DNA of 64,000 nucleotides from Massospora cicadina (taxonomy: Eukaryota > Entomophthoromycota > Entomophthoromycetes > Entomophthorales > Entomophthoraceae), in NCBI GenBank assembly GCA_022478985.1, contig JAKSZP010009611.1, forward strand, positions 1 to 64,000, given 5' to 3'. The notes beneath the pieces were generated by a model. It was not told where the DNA came from, did not search any database, and saw only the letters and a program-made list of their open reading frames with translations. The position numbers were made by a program, and so were the translations under genes. Positions within the stretch are counted from its first letter, which is position 1, and the number at the start of each line of letters is the position of its first letter. Below are positions 54,881-64,000 of the stretch, piece after piece.

Positions 54881-55779
54881 TCTGATTCAATTGGGTTAGC
54901 GGAGAATTACTATCCAACGCCTGCATCCCAATCAATTAACCTTTTTGGGCGCACTGGAGAATTATGCTGAGGATGTTCCCAATCCCTATATAGCCCACTT
55001 GTTGAATTTTTGGCTTGGAAGATGCTCACTAGTGCTTTTTTTCTTAAAATCCAACAAATAGGGGAATAAAGCCACTAATATTAATAATAAATAAACACAA
55101 AAAAACTAGAAATTTGGTGTTTTATATGTTTATTAGTCCTCACGGGAGGTAAAAAACAAACCATCTTAATAAGTTGACACTTAGTACTTAAAGTGGGCAG
55201 GCTCGAAGTTCAGATTGCTTAGTAACATCCAAATTAGGGAAAATAAATATTTGACCTACCAGAGCTCAGAAGCTCCACTTCACTTTGACAAAATGGAAAA
55301 TTGAGGACATGTAAAATAAGTCCGTGTGGTAAAGTTTTGATGTATCTCACCCAATCAATGGGCTGGAAAAATTTTGCACTTGGTTGGACATCCTCCAACC
55401 CTATAAAAGGGTCCAGTCTCTGCAGTGTAGGCTGAATAAAAGGTGAAGTGGTCTGGAGAGGAGCATTTGATGAAAATCCCAAATTTGGCTGATAATTCGG
55501 TGCAATCTGATCACCCAAACTCATTTTTCTTGCCTGATTATTATAAAAAGTGTTACTCCAATTTGAGGGTTCCACTGGGAATTGACTAGGGTCTTTTGGC
55601 TAAATTTTTTCATCACTTACATTCAAACCACTCTTTTCTATACATTGGACTTGTAATTGTCTGACAATACCCCATCAAGAATGGTAGGGGTGAATAAGGT
55701 CGCAAAAACCATCCATGACTCAGTTAATGGTAAGGCCAGAAGCATGGGACTCAATTGAATACTCAGCCCTCGCTTATAT

Positions 55780-56860
55780 GTGACTAAAAATGGGCCTTCT
55801 CAGATAGAACCAAGCTTTTAATTTCTAGGCATGATTTGTTTGTGGTAGTAGGGTACCAAGTCTGCCACTTGAAAATAAGGGAGTGGTGGCCAGATCTCTT
55901 TGACTTCTTGGCTCTTTAGTGACAGTTTTTGCTAAATTAGTCAATGCCTCAGACTGTAACTGGTTGGTGTGCTTCTCCAGCTAATTTCATAGCTTGATAC
56001 AGATCAGTCTGAGCAGAGAAAACATCTTTGGCTAGTAAAGCAGGCACCCTCATGTTATTGCCCATATAAAACACAGAAAGGAGACATCTTGAGGATGTGA
56101 TGGTAGCTAATACAGTAAGCCATGAGGGCATAAGTAAAGATCCCAATGAAGAGTCAGAGTTGGCCAAATTCCTAAGTATAGAGACCAAGGTCCCCTTTTC
56201 TCTTTTGACGGCACCATTGGTGGATGGGTTATAGGGGGCTGAGAAGAGTTGTTGTGCTCTCATGGAGGTGGCGAGGAGTTTCACCACTTGGGAGATAAAA
56301 TTTTTCCATTATTAAAAAGAAGGACCTGGGGCAACCATGCTACGTAAAGATATATTGATGTAGGAAGATGGCAGTGGCCTTAGCAATCTGAAAGGGGAGA
56401 GCAACAGATCCAAGCCATTTATTAAAATGTTCTATTCCAACTAAATTATCGATTCTCCCCAGTAGTCTGTGGGAGAGGCCCTACCACATCCAAACTTATG
56501 GTGTGGAAGGGTTGTTGGGGCGTTGTAGGATGGTACTGATAACGGGTCTTGAAGCTGACTTGTTTTTTTCAGGTCAGTCAAGCATCCAGGACTTCAGCTA
56601 TGGTCTCCTTGATGCCTTACTAGTAATACCGCTCTTTAACCAACTCACAGGCTTTTTGGACTCCGCCATGGCCCATGATAGTGTGAGACTCAATGATCAC
56701 GGGTACTTGCTCTGACAGCCGGAGATAGGTCAACAAGTTTACTTCTACTTTCTTGTATAACTTCCCGCTCTCCACCTGGTGTTTTGAGAGCCGAGCAAGC
56801 ATCTTTTGTACTGGCTCATCTTCATCAGCCCACGCGTCAGGAGTCATTAGGAGGTCATGC
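55780..56860 (-). pseudogene. Element 4 integrase
   Basis: Zinc region GHGGVQKACELVKERYY. Core start ISLDVVGPLPQTTGE with the first Asp. The third catalytic site reads NPSTNGAVKREKGTLVSILRN, with Lys where Glu is expected (one G-to-A change). The C-terminal module near 55780-55930 has VADLVPYYHK and GPFLVT. Frames are broken in between. Confidence 0.7.
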
Positions 56861-58150
56861 AACCTCTCAGATTTGCTATTGTCAAGATGAAGAACAGGCA
56901 GACGCGTTAACCCATCAACATTTATATGGCGTGTCCCTGCTCAATTCTCAATGGTCATATCATAGTGCTGGAGCTTTAGAGCCCAGTGAGCCAACCGCCC
57001 AGTGGGGTCCTTCACATTTTGTAACCACTTCAAAGATGCGTGGTCAGTAATAACTTTGAAGGAAGTACCATATAAAAAGGGCGATAGTGTATGACAGTGA
57101 GAAAGATGGCAAGGCACTCCTTTTCAGTGACACTGTAGTTGCTCTTGGCTTTTGAGAGCATCTTACTGAATTAAGACACAGGATGATCGACTCCATTTTC
57201 ATCCAACTGATCCAAGATAGCTCCAAAGGCGTAGTCAGAGGCATCCGTGAACAACATGAAAGTCTTGCCATAGTCAGGGTGGTGCATATTGCCTTTTTTG
57301 CAATATTGCCTTCAGAGTCTCAAACGCGGCCTTTTTTCAGCAGACCAATAGAAGGTGGTGTTTTTTAGCCAAGAGACGTATGAGGGGCTCACTAAGCTGG
57401 GAGAACTTGGGGATGAACTAATGGTAATACCCCATCATGCAAAAGAATACCTGGATGTTATGAAGGGTTTTGGGCGCGGACATCTTAGATATCGCTTCCA
57501 CCTTACCTTGAAGGGTTTATCCCATCTTGAGATAAAGTGTGCCTGAGGAAATCCAACTTTTTTTAAAAAAAGTACATTTAGAGGGCTTTGGCTTTATGTT
57601 GAATGCCCGCAAGCATTGAAACACCCCCTTTAGGTGCAAGAGATGCTCGTTGAATGTCTTGGAGAATACTGTGATGTCATCGATATAGAAGATCACACAG
57701 CTCAGCTTAAGGTTCTGGAGAATGTGATCCATTGCTCGCTGAAAAGTAGTAGGTGCATTACAAAACCCCTGAGGTAGCCGAGTGAGTTGGAACAAACCCT
57801 TGCTGCAGATAAGGGCGCACTTCCCTTGATCTTAAGAAGAAAGGTCCATCTGCCAGTATCAGATAGCCAAGTCCATGGCGGTGAAGAATTTAGACCCAGA
57901 GAGTTAGGCCAGAGCGTCATCAATGTGGGGGATAGGATAACTCTTCCTTTATGAGGTTGTTCAGTTTGTGTTAGTTCATAACTACCCAATGACCTTCATT
58001 TCCTTCTTTATTAGTAGAAGAGGAAACGACCAAGGGCTTTGAGACGTTACCAACGACCCAGCATCCAGAAGCTGTATGAGCTCCATCGCATCTAAAGCTC
58101 CTCAAATTTTAATTTTCAGTAAGGCTTGGATTAGATTATATGCATCCTCA
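56861..58150 (-). pseudogene. Element 4 reverse transcriptase and RNase H
   Basis: RT: LTRLPQGFCNAPTTFQRAMDHI, then FYIDDITVFS with YIDD intact, in the frame 57517-57795. RNase H (about 56900-57280): DASDYAFGAILDQLDENG, NYSVTEKECLAIFL, VITDHASLKWLQNVKDPTG. Several stops and frame changes. Confidence 0.75.
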
Positions 58151-58666
58151 CCGTCAATAGTTTGAGTTCAACACTTCATATGCCCATAGTTTGTACTTAA
58201 GGTAGAGAAGATGTCACTATAGGTCTCTAGTAGAGTGTGGACCTTGTCAAGCTCGGCGGGGGGTAATTCATCAGAAATATGAACATTAGTAAGAGTGCAT
58301 AGTGATTGGTCTGCTGGTAAGCCCATATCAGCCATTGATTTGCTACAGTGAACTTGTTTTATTTCTTTAAGGGAAATCAGCATACTTTTCCGATCTCTTG
58401 ATGCTTTTTACAATCATATCCTTCTTGGTGAGATTTCATAGCAGAAAGTTGATAGGTCGTTGATAGGAAGGGTCTAGCACGCCTGGCAAAACTCTGGGAT
58501 CTAAAGGAATAACTCCATTAATGCTAGTTAGGTGCAATAAGAAGTTTTGGGGAAAATGCAGGGTAATCTTAGTGTCAACTACCCTTTGTTCACCCGCTTT
58601 TATTGATACCCCTTCTGAAGCAAAAAAGGAATACCCTTGGGGGCGTCCACTGTGGAGGCAAAATTT

Positions 58667-59070
58667 TTATATGCCGTCCTGCGAAGGTGTAGTGTAAAGA
58701 TAAACCGGAAGAGAGAACTCAACGGTGCAAGCATAATCTTTTTTGTTAAGCTCATCATTTGTCAAAATCAGAGGAACCTCGTAGTTAAGCAAGGAAAGAT
58801 ACCCCTGCTTCAAGTATATAACACATCTATATTTGAGCATGAACCAGGTACCAATGTGTAGATCATAGGTATTGTTGGCTAAAGCCACTGTAGGGGCTGA
58901 GAGGAGAAGTTTCCTAAATTGGATGGGTAAAGGTGAGCAGGCCCCATTGGCATGAGTGTTGTTCGGCCCCACAGTTCCAAACTCTTGTGTAAAGTCAAGG
59001 TCAGGGACCAACTTAATTTTTTTAAAGTTTGGATGACATAACGTTCACAGGGGACCCAGTGTCAAGAATA
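58667..59070 (-). pseudogene. Element 4 retropepsin
   Basis: The active site LDTGSPVNVMS has its Asp codon at 59061-59063. It is followed by CSPLPIQFRKLLLSAPTVALANNTYDLHIGT, matching elements 2 and 3. In-frame stops follow the active site. Confidence 0.7.
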
Positions 59071-59099
59071 TACTTAAGTCACACTCTATTAACAACAAC

Positions 59100-60640
59100 C
59101 TATACTTTAGTTAAAGTTCCACCCAAGTTGGAGGGTAGAGCGAGGACCTCCTTCAGCTAGAGAGTAGAAGTAATGCATTTGACAGTTTCAGGGAATTCAT
59201 CCCGGATAGACTGCAGTGTATACACACTCTGAGTGGGCAGGATCATTGTGGCATTGAGCTGGTCAGCGTCACTGGCGGTTTCAATAACCTCCAGGCTCTC
59301 AACACCTGATAAAGATATGTTTGACGTGGTACCCTAGTATAATCCACTCTTTCTAGGTTTAATCAGTTGGGTACCTCCACTTCACTTGGGGCTCCAAGAG
59401 CATAATGACCCAGATCTTCACCACCCCTATCAGATTTGTCATCAGAGGGTCATTGATGCATGTTAGGGAGCCCATAGGGGATGAAGTAGGTTCAGGGCTT
59501 CCCTTATGGCAGAATAGGTCCTGGGGTTATTCCTCCACCTTTCTATCTTTTGGGGGAGGAGTTGGAATTGTAATGGCTCAATTTTAGACCTATAAATTAG
59601 TGGGCTTATGCTGCTTCATGGAGACAGGTTTTAGACTAGAGTTAGCTGGATAAGAGGTTAAGGGAGGTAGCATCGTGGGTGTATACTTTACATACCCCAG
59701 CTTTGGGTCAATCAGTGGATTTGAGCTTTGGTAAAACAGGTAATTTAGCTCGTGTCCTCGTCATTTAACACATGTTAGTTGGAGCAATTGGTACCCAAGT
59801 AAGGGGTTTAGGCTGAAGAGCAAGCTTTGAAGCCACTTGGGATGGCCGCTATGAACAAAAAGATAGGCAGGGCAAAGGGACGACTGCTTTCACCAATTGA
59901 GCTTTTGGGCTGAAGACAAAGGGGAGAATTGCCCAATCACAGCCATTACCTTCAGATTATCTATATGGAAGAAGAAGCAATTTGTAATAGAAACTCCGTA
60001 GGAGCAGATTTTCAGAGGGAAGCAGCCATACTAGAAGCTACTATAGTCAGCGTAGATGCTTGGCTCTGATACCCATGCATAGGTCAAGCTTAAGGATACC
60101 AGACACCTCTGACAAGGCTTCCTTATTATCTCATACACTTTTAAATGAGTGCTTTACAGAAGAGATATGCATTTCCTAAGAGGGATGGGATGCCAGTCCA
60201 GCCAAGATAGCCGCAATAGCATCATCTAGGGGTAGTATTTTAGCAAGAAATAAGGGTTGAGCTTTATATTAAATGCGTTCAGCACAAGAAGTGATGGATT
60301 CTACCTGTTGCGGGCTAAGGCACATAAAGGCCTGATTTTGCCTGTTTAAACTTTGTGGGGAGCTGAATTCCTCAGTGAGTGCTTGTTTCACCTCCGCTCA
60401 GGTGCTGAGGGTGGCCATTTGAGAAACCCTTATCTCTTGAGCGCCATGACTCAAGAAGGGGAGGAGATACTTGATTTTAAGATGGTCTGTTGCCCATTCC
60501 ATAGCGACTTCATACATAAAGAGGAAAGAATCAACACTTATCTTACAAGGGGTAAACTTGTCCCTAAAAGGGGCTTAGGAACCTGGGAAAGCCCCACAAG
60601 GCCCTTGCAATGAGTGACTCTCTAGCCTTTTAAAGCGAGA
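59100..60640 (-). pseudogene. Element 4 gag
   Basis: The frame around 60180-60620 includes CKISVDSFLFMYEVAMEWATDH, LLPFLSHGAQE and AEVKQALTEEFSSPQSLNRQNQ, typical of Ty3 gag capsid. Downstream to 59100 is low in motifs; a possible zinc knuckle near 59750 is too broken to call. Confidence 0.55.
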
Positions 60641-60963
60641 CAAAGCACTAGCTAGCTGGAGTTCAATAGAAACTAGCTAGAGGTTTATCATTTAACCAAG
60701 GTAAGCTGACCAGGAGATGAACATTACCAAAACTTAAAGCCTAAAATAAATATCCTCACCAAATAAAACGAATGATCCGCCCAAAATGAGTGGATGACAA
60801 ACACATAATGCAAACTCAACCAACCAGGTGGGACAGCGGAAACTGCTTATCCCTCCATGGCTGAAGGAGGGGGTTCAGGGGGCTCATCCTCAGTAATATC
60901 TTCATCCCAAAGCATGGAATGGGCTATGGCGGAGAGCAGGGGCGTCAGGGCGTCAGCGGAAAT
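60641..60963. other. Unassigned spacer
   Basis: About 320 bases between element 4 and LTR copy F. It could hold the missing 5' LTR of element 4, but no second copy exists here to prove it. Confidence 0.4.
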
Positions 60964-61469
60964 TGTCATGTGTAGATGACATCATAGTGGGAACAAGCCC
61001 CAAAGATAAGGATAGGCGCCTGGAGGCCCAAAAGGTGAAGCTACAGGGCCTCCCAGACCTAAAGCACACCCTAGACCAGCGCTGGGTACGGGCAAAATAT
61101 GCCCAGGTTGGTCCTAGTGGGGTGTCAAGTGCCCAGACCCTGACTTTGGGCCAGGCGTTAGAACAAACTATCTACCAAATAAAGGCGGACAGCTTGATTT
61201 GGTTAGTCAAGGAACGGGGATTCAAAACCCATTCCATCTATGAAATAACGCACTCTGGTCAAATCCACCTTCAATTTATCACTCGAGTGAAGTCAGTTTG
61301 GTCTATTCTACTAATCCAGATGGCAGTATTGCCCTATTGGAGAGTTGCTGCTTGGGCCCACTGCGGCATAACCCCAATTCCCTCATCCAAGCTTAAATAC
61401 GTTTTCCCCAACCAACATTCCTTGTTGGTCGACTTCCTAAATAAAAATTCCCCGTTTTTACGTTTTTAA
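60963..61469 (+). pseudogene. LTR-embedded reading frame resembling a chromovirus pol C-terminus
   Basis: 168 residues, spanning most of the LTR. LDQRWVRAKYAQVG and FKTHSIYEITHSGQIHLQ resemble element 1's DKKWVLALPARAE and LKTQKITRYEVTKSGQI, which are encoded by the element 1 LTR. Copies D and G carry homologous frames. It is therefore probably the LTR-encoded end of integrase from another chromovirus rather than a gene of its own. Confidence 0.5.
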
Positions 61470-61802
61470 ATGTTATTACCAAAGGTTATGTGTGTGGACC
61501 CCTTTAAGGAGGTCTTGCGCTCCGTTCAAATTGCCATTTTGAACACAATCCAATTTTTCATAAGTGCACTATTGGTTCTCCCAGGTCCCCTCCAACCTGG
61601 TCCGTTTTCCTATCCTCTTCTTGTGCACTGCGTCGTTTTTGGGTGTTTCCTGATCGCGCTTTTGGGTTATAGTTACTATGGCTCCAGCACCCTCTGCTGG
61701 GCACTATTAGCTTTAGTACTAATGGCTAGTTTTCACGCGTTGTCTCTGTGCACCAAGCACCTCCACGCTGGAAACAGGAGAGTTATATAAACTCTCCTTA
61801 CA
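60964..61802 (+). mobile_element. Family A LTR, copy F
   Basis: 839 bp from TGTCATGTGTAGATGACATC to ACTCTCCTTACA. Flanks GAAAT (60959-60963) and GGGAT (61803-61807) agree except for two A/G differences. It is the copy with the longest open frame (60963-61469). Confidence 0.75.
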
Positions 61803-62399
61803 GGGATGTGGGGCTACATTTCCAAAAATTGGTGTGGTATTAAGACATCCACTATATAAGGGTTCCAATGTAGTTTGATAAAGTTAGTTCAGCTTTCATG
61901 CATGTGTCAGGTAGTTTTTTTATCGAAAAATTGGCGTGGGTAATATTTGATTTGGGATTATGTGCTACTTCTGCCACGTGCTGAATGGCATTGGCTTCTT
62001 TGTGGGCTTCGATCAGCATGTCTTTTTGTACCTTATTGGCTTTGGAGGAAAAATATTTGAAGGATGTATTCCTCCTGCAAACATCACCACTGATTTGGTG
62101 GCAGCTTTATGGAAAGGGCAACAATATGGTTTGGTCATTGCTTTGACAGCAAGTTGGTGGTCACTGTGAAACGTTTCAGCATTATCAGGGGGAATATAAG
62201 TGAGGGGGCAGTTACTTGCTATCGTTAAAATATACAAACTGCTCAATTTGTATATTGTGGTTCTTGATTTTATTCCCAGACTTATCAATTTCGGCCAAAG
62301 AGTACCAAGGATTTTATTTGACTTAAATTGGGGAATTAGCATATTCCTGTGGTTTGATTGGTTCATTGGAGGATGCATGGGATCAAAATGGGGTCCAAT
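61803..62399. other. Unassigned spacer
   Basis: Plus and minus frames overlap one another here (61960-62169 and 62013-62378). Neither has a recognisable motif. Confidence 0.45.
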
Positions 62400-63190
62400 C
62401 TTGTGTTTGATTGGATAAATCGTTCATGGACTCTATTGAGGAGGAGGCTGATTGGTGGCTGCAGATGCAGCTTCAGCAACAGGCTTTGGGTAGGGAAGGT
62501 AGGACCGCACCCCATACTAAAGGTGACGTGGGATGGGTGGCAGAATGGATGCCAGTGGATGAGCAAACAACACCGTCAGAAGAGGCTAAGGATGGGCATT
62601 TGCGTTTTGAGTAGTCCAACTTGAATCATATCAGACATATCATCCATCTGCCCTCGACACAGGCCCAGAATGGATGGTCAGGGGTGGATGTGATAATGGC
62701 GCAGGGGTGAATTGACAGGGCAATTTTGCTTGAAATGGAGCTGATCATGGCGTACACCTGAGGACCAGCTAGGCGTGTGTCCCCATTTGGGACCACAAAT
62801 TGCAGGATGGGGTTGGAGCCATAGGCTTCCAAACCTTCCATCAGCTCCTTGTGGAGCTCTTCAGGGAGAAGATGGGTGGTCAAACCAGCGAATTGGACCA
62901 CCAAAGTGGTATCTGCTGGGAGCTGGGTCTGAGTTGTGGGGAGAGGGGTACCCTGGAAAACCTGGGGCACAGTTGCCGCTGTGGTGGCATCTGCTTCACA
63001 TGTGAAGCCAAGATCAAATTACCCCTTATAGGGGCAGAAGTCAATAAAACTGGTGGGATGCATCACTGCCTGAGCCATTTTGATAATGGCTTGGTTGTGG
63101 TAGGGAAAAGTTTCCCAAAGTCGACTCAAAAACTAGACATTTGTTGCTCCAGGGGAGCACCAGTGGGCAGCAGGGTACCACTTGGGTTTG
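62400..63190 (-). pseudogene. LINE ORF1 remnant
   Basis: The frame 62626-62970 contains VVQFAGLTTHLLPEELHKEL and LQFVVPNGDTRLAGPQVYAMI, then DHPFWACVEGRWMI. It aligns with the ORF1 remnant at 36400-37700 (VVQFAGLPSHLSPEHL, FVVPNGADQLAGPHVFATI, DHPFWECVENG). The upstream part near 63020-63060 keeps GFIDF. The zinc knuckle is lost. Confidence 0.6.
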
Positions 63191-63330
63191 AGTGAGGTGG
63201 GCGTCAAAATCCTTGAGAGTAACAAATCATCCCAGAGGTTTGGTGTGACTGGGCGAGCCAATCTGAGCGCATTTTACTCTTGGACAGAAAATGGTGGGGA
63301 GTTTCACTGTTGCACCACACTGGGGCAGAT

Positions 63331-64000
63331 TGTCCTGTGTAGATGACATCATAGTGGGGACCAACCCAAAGATAAGGTTGGGCGCCAGGAGGCCCAAAAG
63401 GTGAATTTACAGGGCCTCCCTGACCTGAGGCATACCCTAGACCAACGTTGGGTATAGAAAAATATGCCCAGGTTGGTACTAGTAGGGTGCCAAATTCCCA
63501 GTCTCTCACTATGGCCCAGGCATTAAAACGAATGGTCTACATAACAAACACAGACTGTTTGGTTTGGTTTGTTGAGGAACAGGGTTTCATAACATGTTCC
63601 AAGTACGAAATCACACGTTTGGGTCAAATCCAACTTCAATCAATTACATGAGTGAAGTCAGTTTTGGCATATTCTACCAATCTGGATGGTAGCATGTGCC
63701 TATTAATGGGTTGGTGCTTGGGTATGCTTATGCAAACCCCTTATTCCCCCGTCAATGGTTAAATATGTTTTCCCTGACCAACATTCCTTGTTGGTCAACT
63801 TCCCAAATAAAATTTCCCTTTTTTACCATTCTTTAAAAATGCTATTCTAAACGATCCTATGTGCAGACCTTTGAGAAGGTCACATGCTATATCAAAATTT
63901 CCATTTTGAACACAGTAAGATTATCATTTCATGCACCGTTGGTTCGTCCAGGTACCCTCCAACCTGGATCGTTTACCCCTTCTCTCAGTGTGCACCGTGA
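63331..64000 (+). mobile_element. Family A LTR, copy G, cut by the window end
   Basis: Begins TGTCCTGTGTAGATGACATC and follows copy F (AAAGGTGAATTTACAGGGCCTCCC, CCTAGACCAACGTTGGGT) to the last base. The embedded frame is broken. The full LTR would need about 180 more bases. Confidence 0.7.

Larger units (their letters stand above)
55230..60640 (-). mobile_element. Element 4: Ty3/gypsy element, LTRs not found
   Basis: The minus strand carries gag, protease, RT, RNase H and integrase in Ty3 order. I could not match an LTR pair at its ends. A chromodomain is not visible. Frames are broken, but RT keeps its active site. Confidence 0.7.

Noticed and set aside
60964..64000. Copies F and G as the two LTRs of one element
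   Set aside because: They have the same orientation, but the 1.5 kb between them holds an antisense LINE ORF1 remnant and no primer site or pol. F also has its own near-matching flanks.
1..64000. CRISPR arrays, rRNA, bacterial operons or prophage
   Set aside because: No regularly spaced short repeats or such genes were seen; the sequence is eukaryotic.

Overview
This is eukaryotic nuclear DNA. It holds one intron-containing housekeeping gene, a Mcm2 replicative helicase subunit on the minus strand (1952-5065), embedded in about 58 kb of nested and decayed retrotransposons. A fungus is the most likely source: there are Ty3/gypsy chromoviruses of the Tf1/sushi type, a CCHC-ORF1/APE-endonuclease LINE, very short introns, and a transition-dominated decay pattern that resembles RIP. 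The clade cannot be settled from this sequence. No bacterial signatures, rRNA genes, intact tRNA genes or CRISPR arrays were seen.

Layout. 1-1060: an LTR-like repeat (family A, minus). 1952-5065: Mcm2, five exons, with a poly(A) signal just after the stop. 5066-8596: AT-rich spacer with a small ORF of unknown meaning, a LINE remnant (6200-6976) and a candidate solo LTR flanked by a 5-bp direct repeat (6982-7960). 8597-15214: the best preserved element, a minus-strand chromovirus (element 1) with paired LTRs, gag, protease, RT/RNase H/integrase and a chromodomain. Its primer site is complementary to its own predicted transcript start, the self-priming arrangement of Tf1. 15266-17811: family A LTR copies, one nested inside another with a perfect target duplication. 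17830-22050: a badly decayed relative of element 1. 22280-31745: element 2 (Ty3, minus), interrupted inside RNase H by a 2.9-kb non-autonomous LTR element (24352-27261) with one broken reading frame and tRNA-like A/B boxes in its LTRs. 31746-38646: scraps (a protease fragment, a diverged tandem repeat, a family A LTR, a foldback element, LINE pieces, an LTR fragment). 38647-46323: element 3 (Ty3, plus) with LTRs, primer site, polypurine tract and a near-perfect target duplication. 47506-52767: a nearly full-length LINE (minus). 53090-60640: a zinc-knuckle gag fragment, an LTR fragment and element 4 (Ty3, minus). 60964-64000: two family A LTRs (plus) flanking a LINE ORF1 remnant.

How the parts relate. 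Mcm2 is the only cellular gene I can support; its coding exons are visibly GC-richer than the surroundings. Elements 2, 3 and the non-autonomous element share a primer-site start (TGRTGCT), which suggests a shared priming tRNA and possible cross-mobilisation. Family A LTRs carry a reading frame resembling the C-terminus of element 1 pol, so they probably derive from a second chromovirus lineage whose pol runs into the 3' LTR. Almost every autonomous element has lost at least one catalytic residue or frame, so most are probably inactive.
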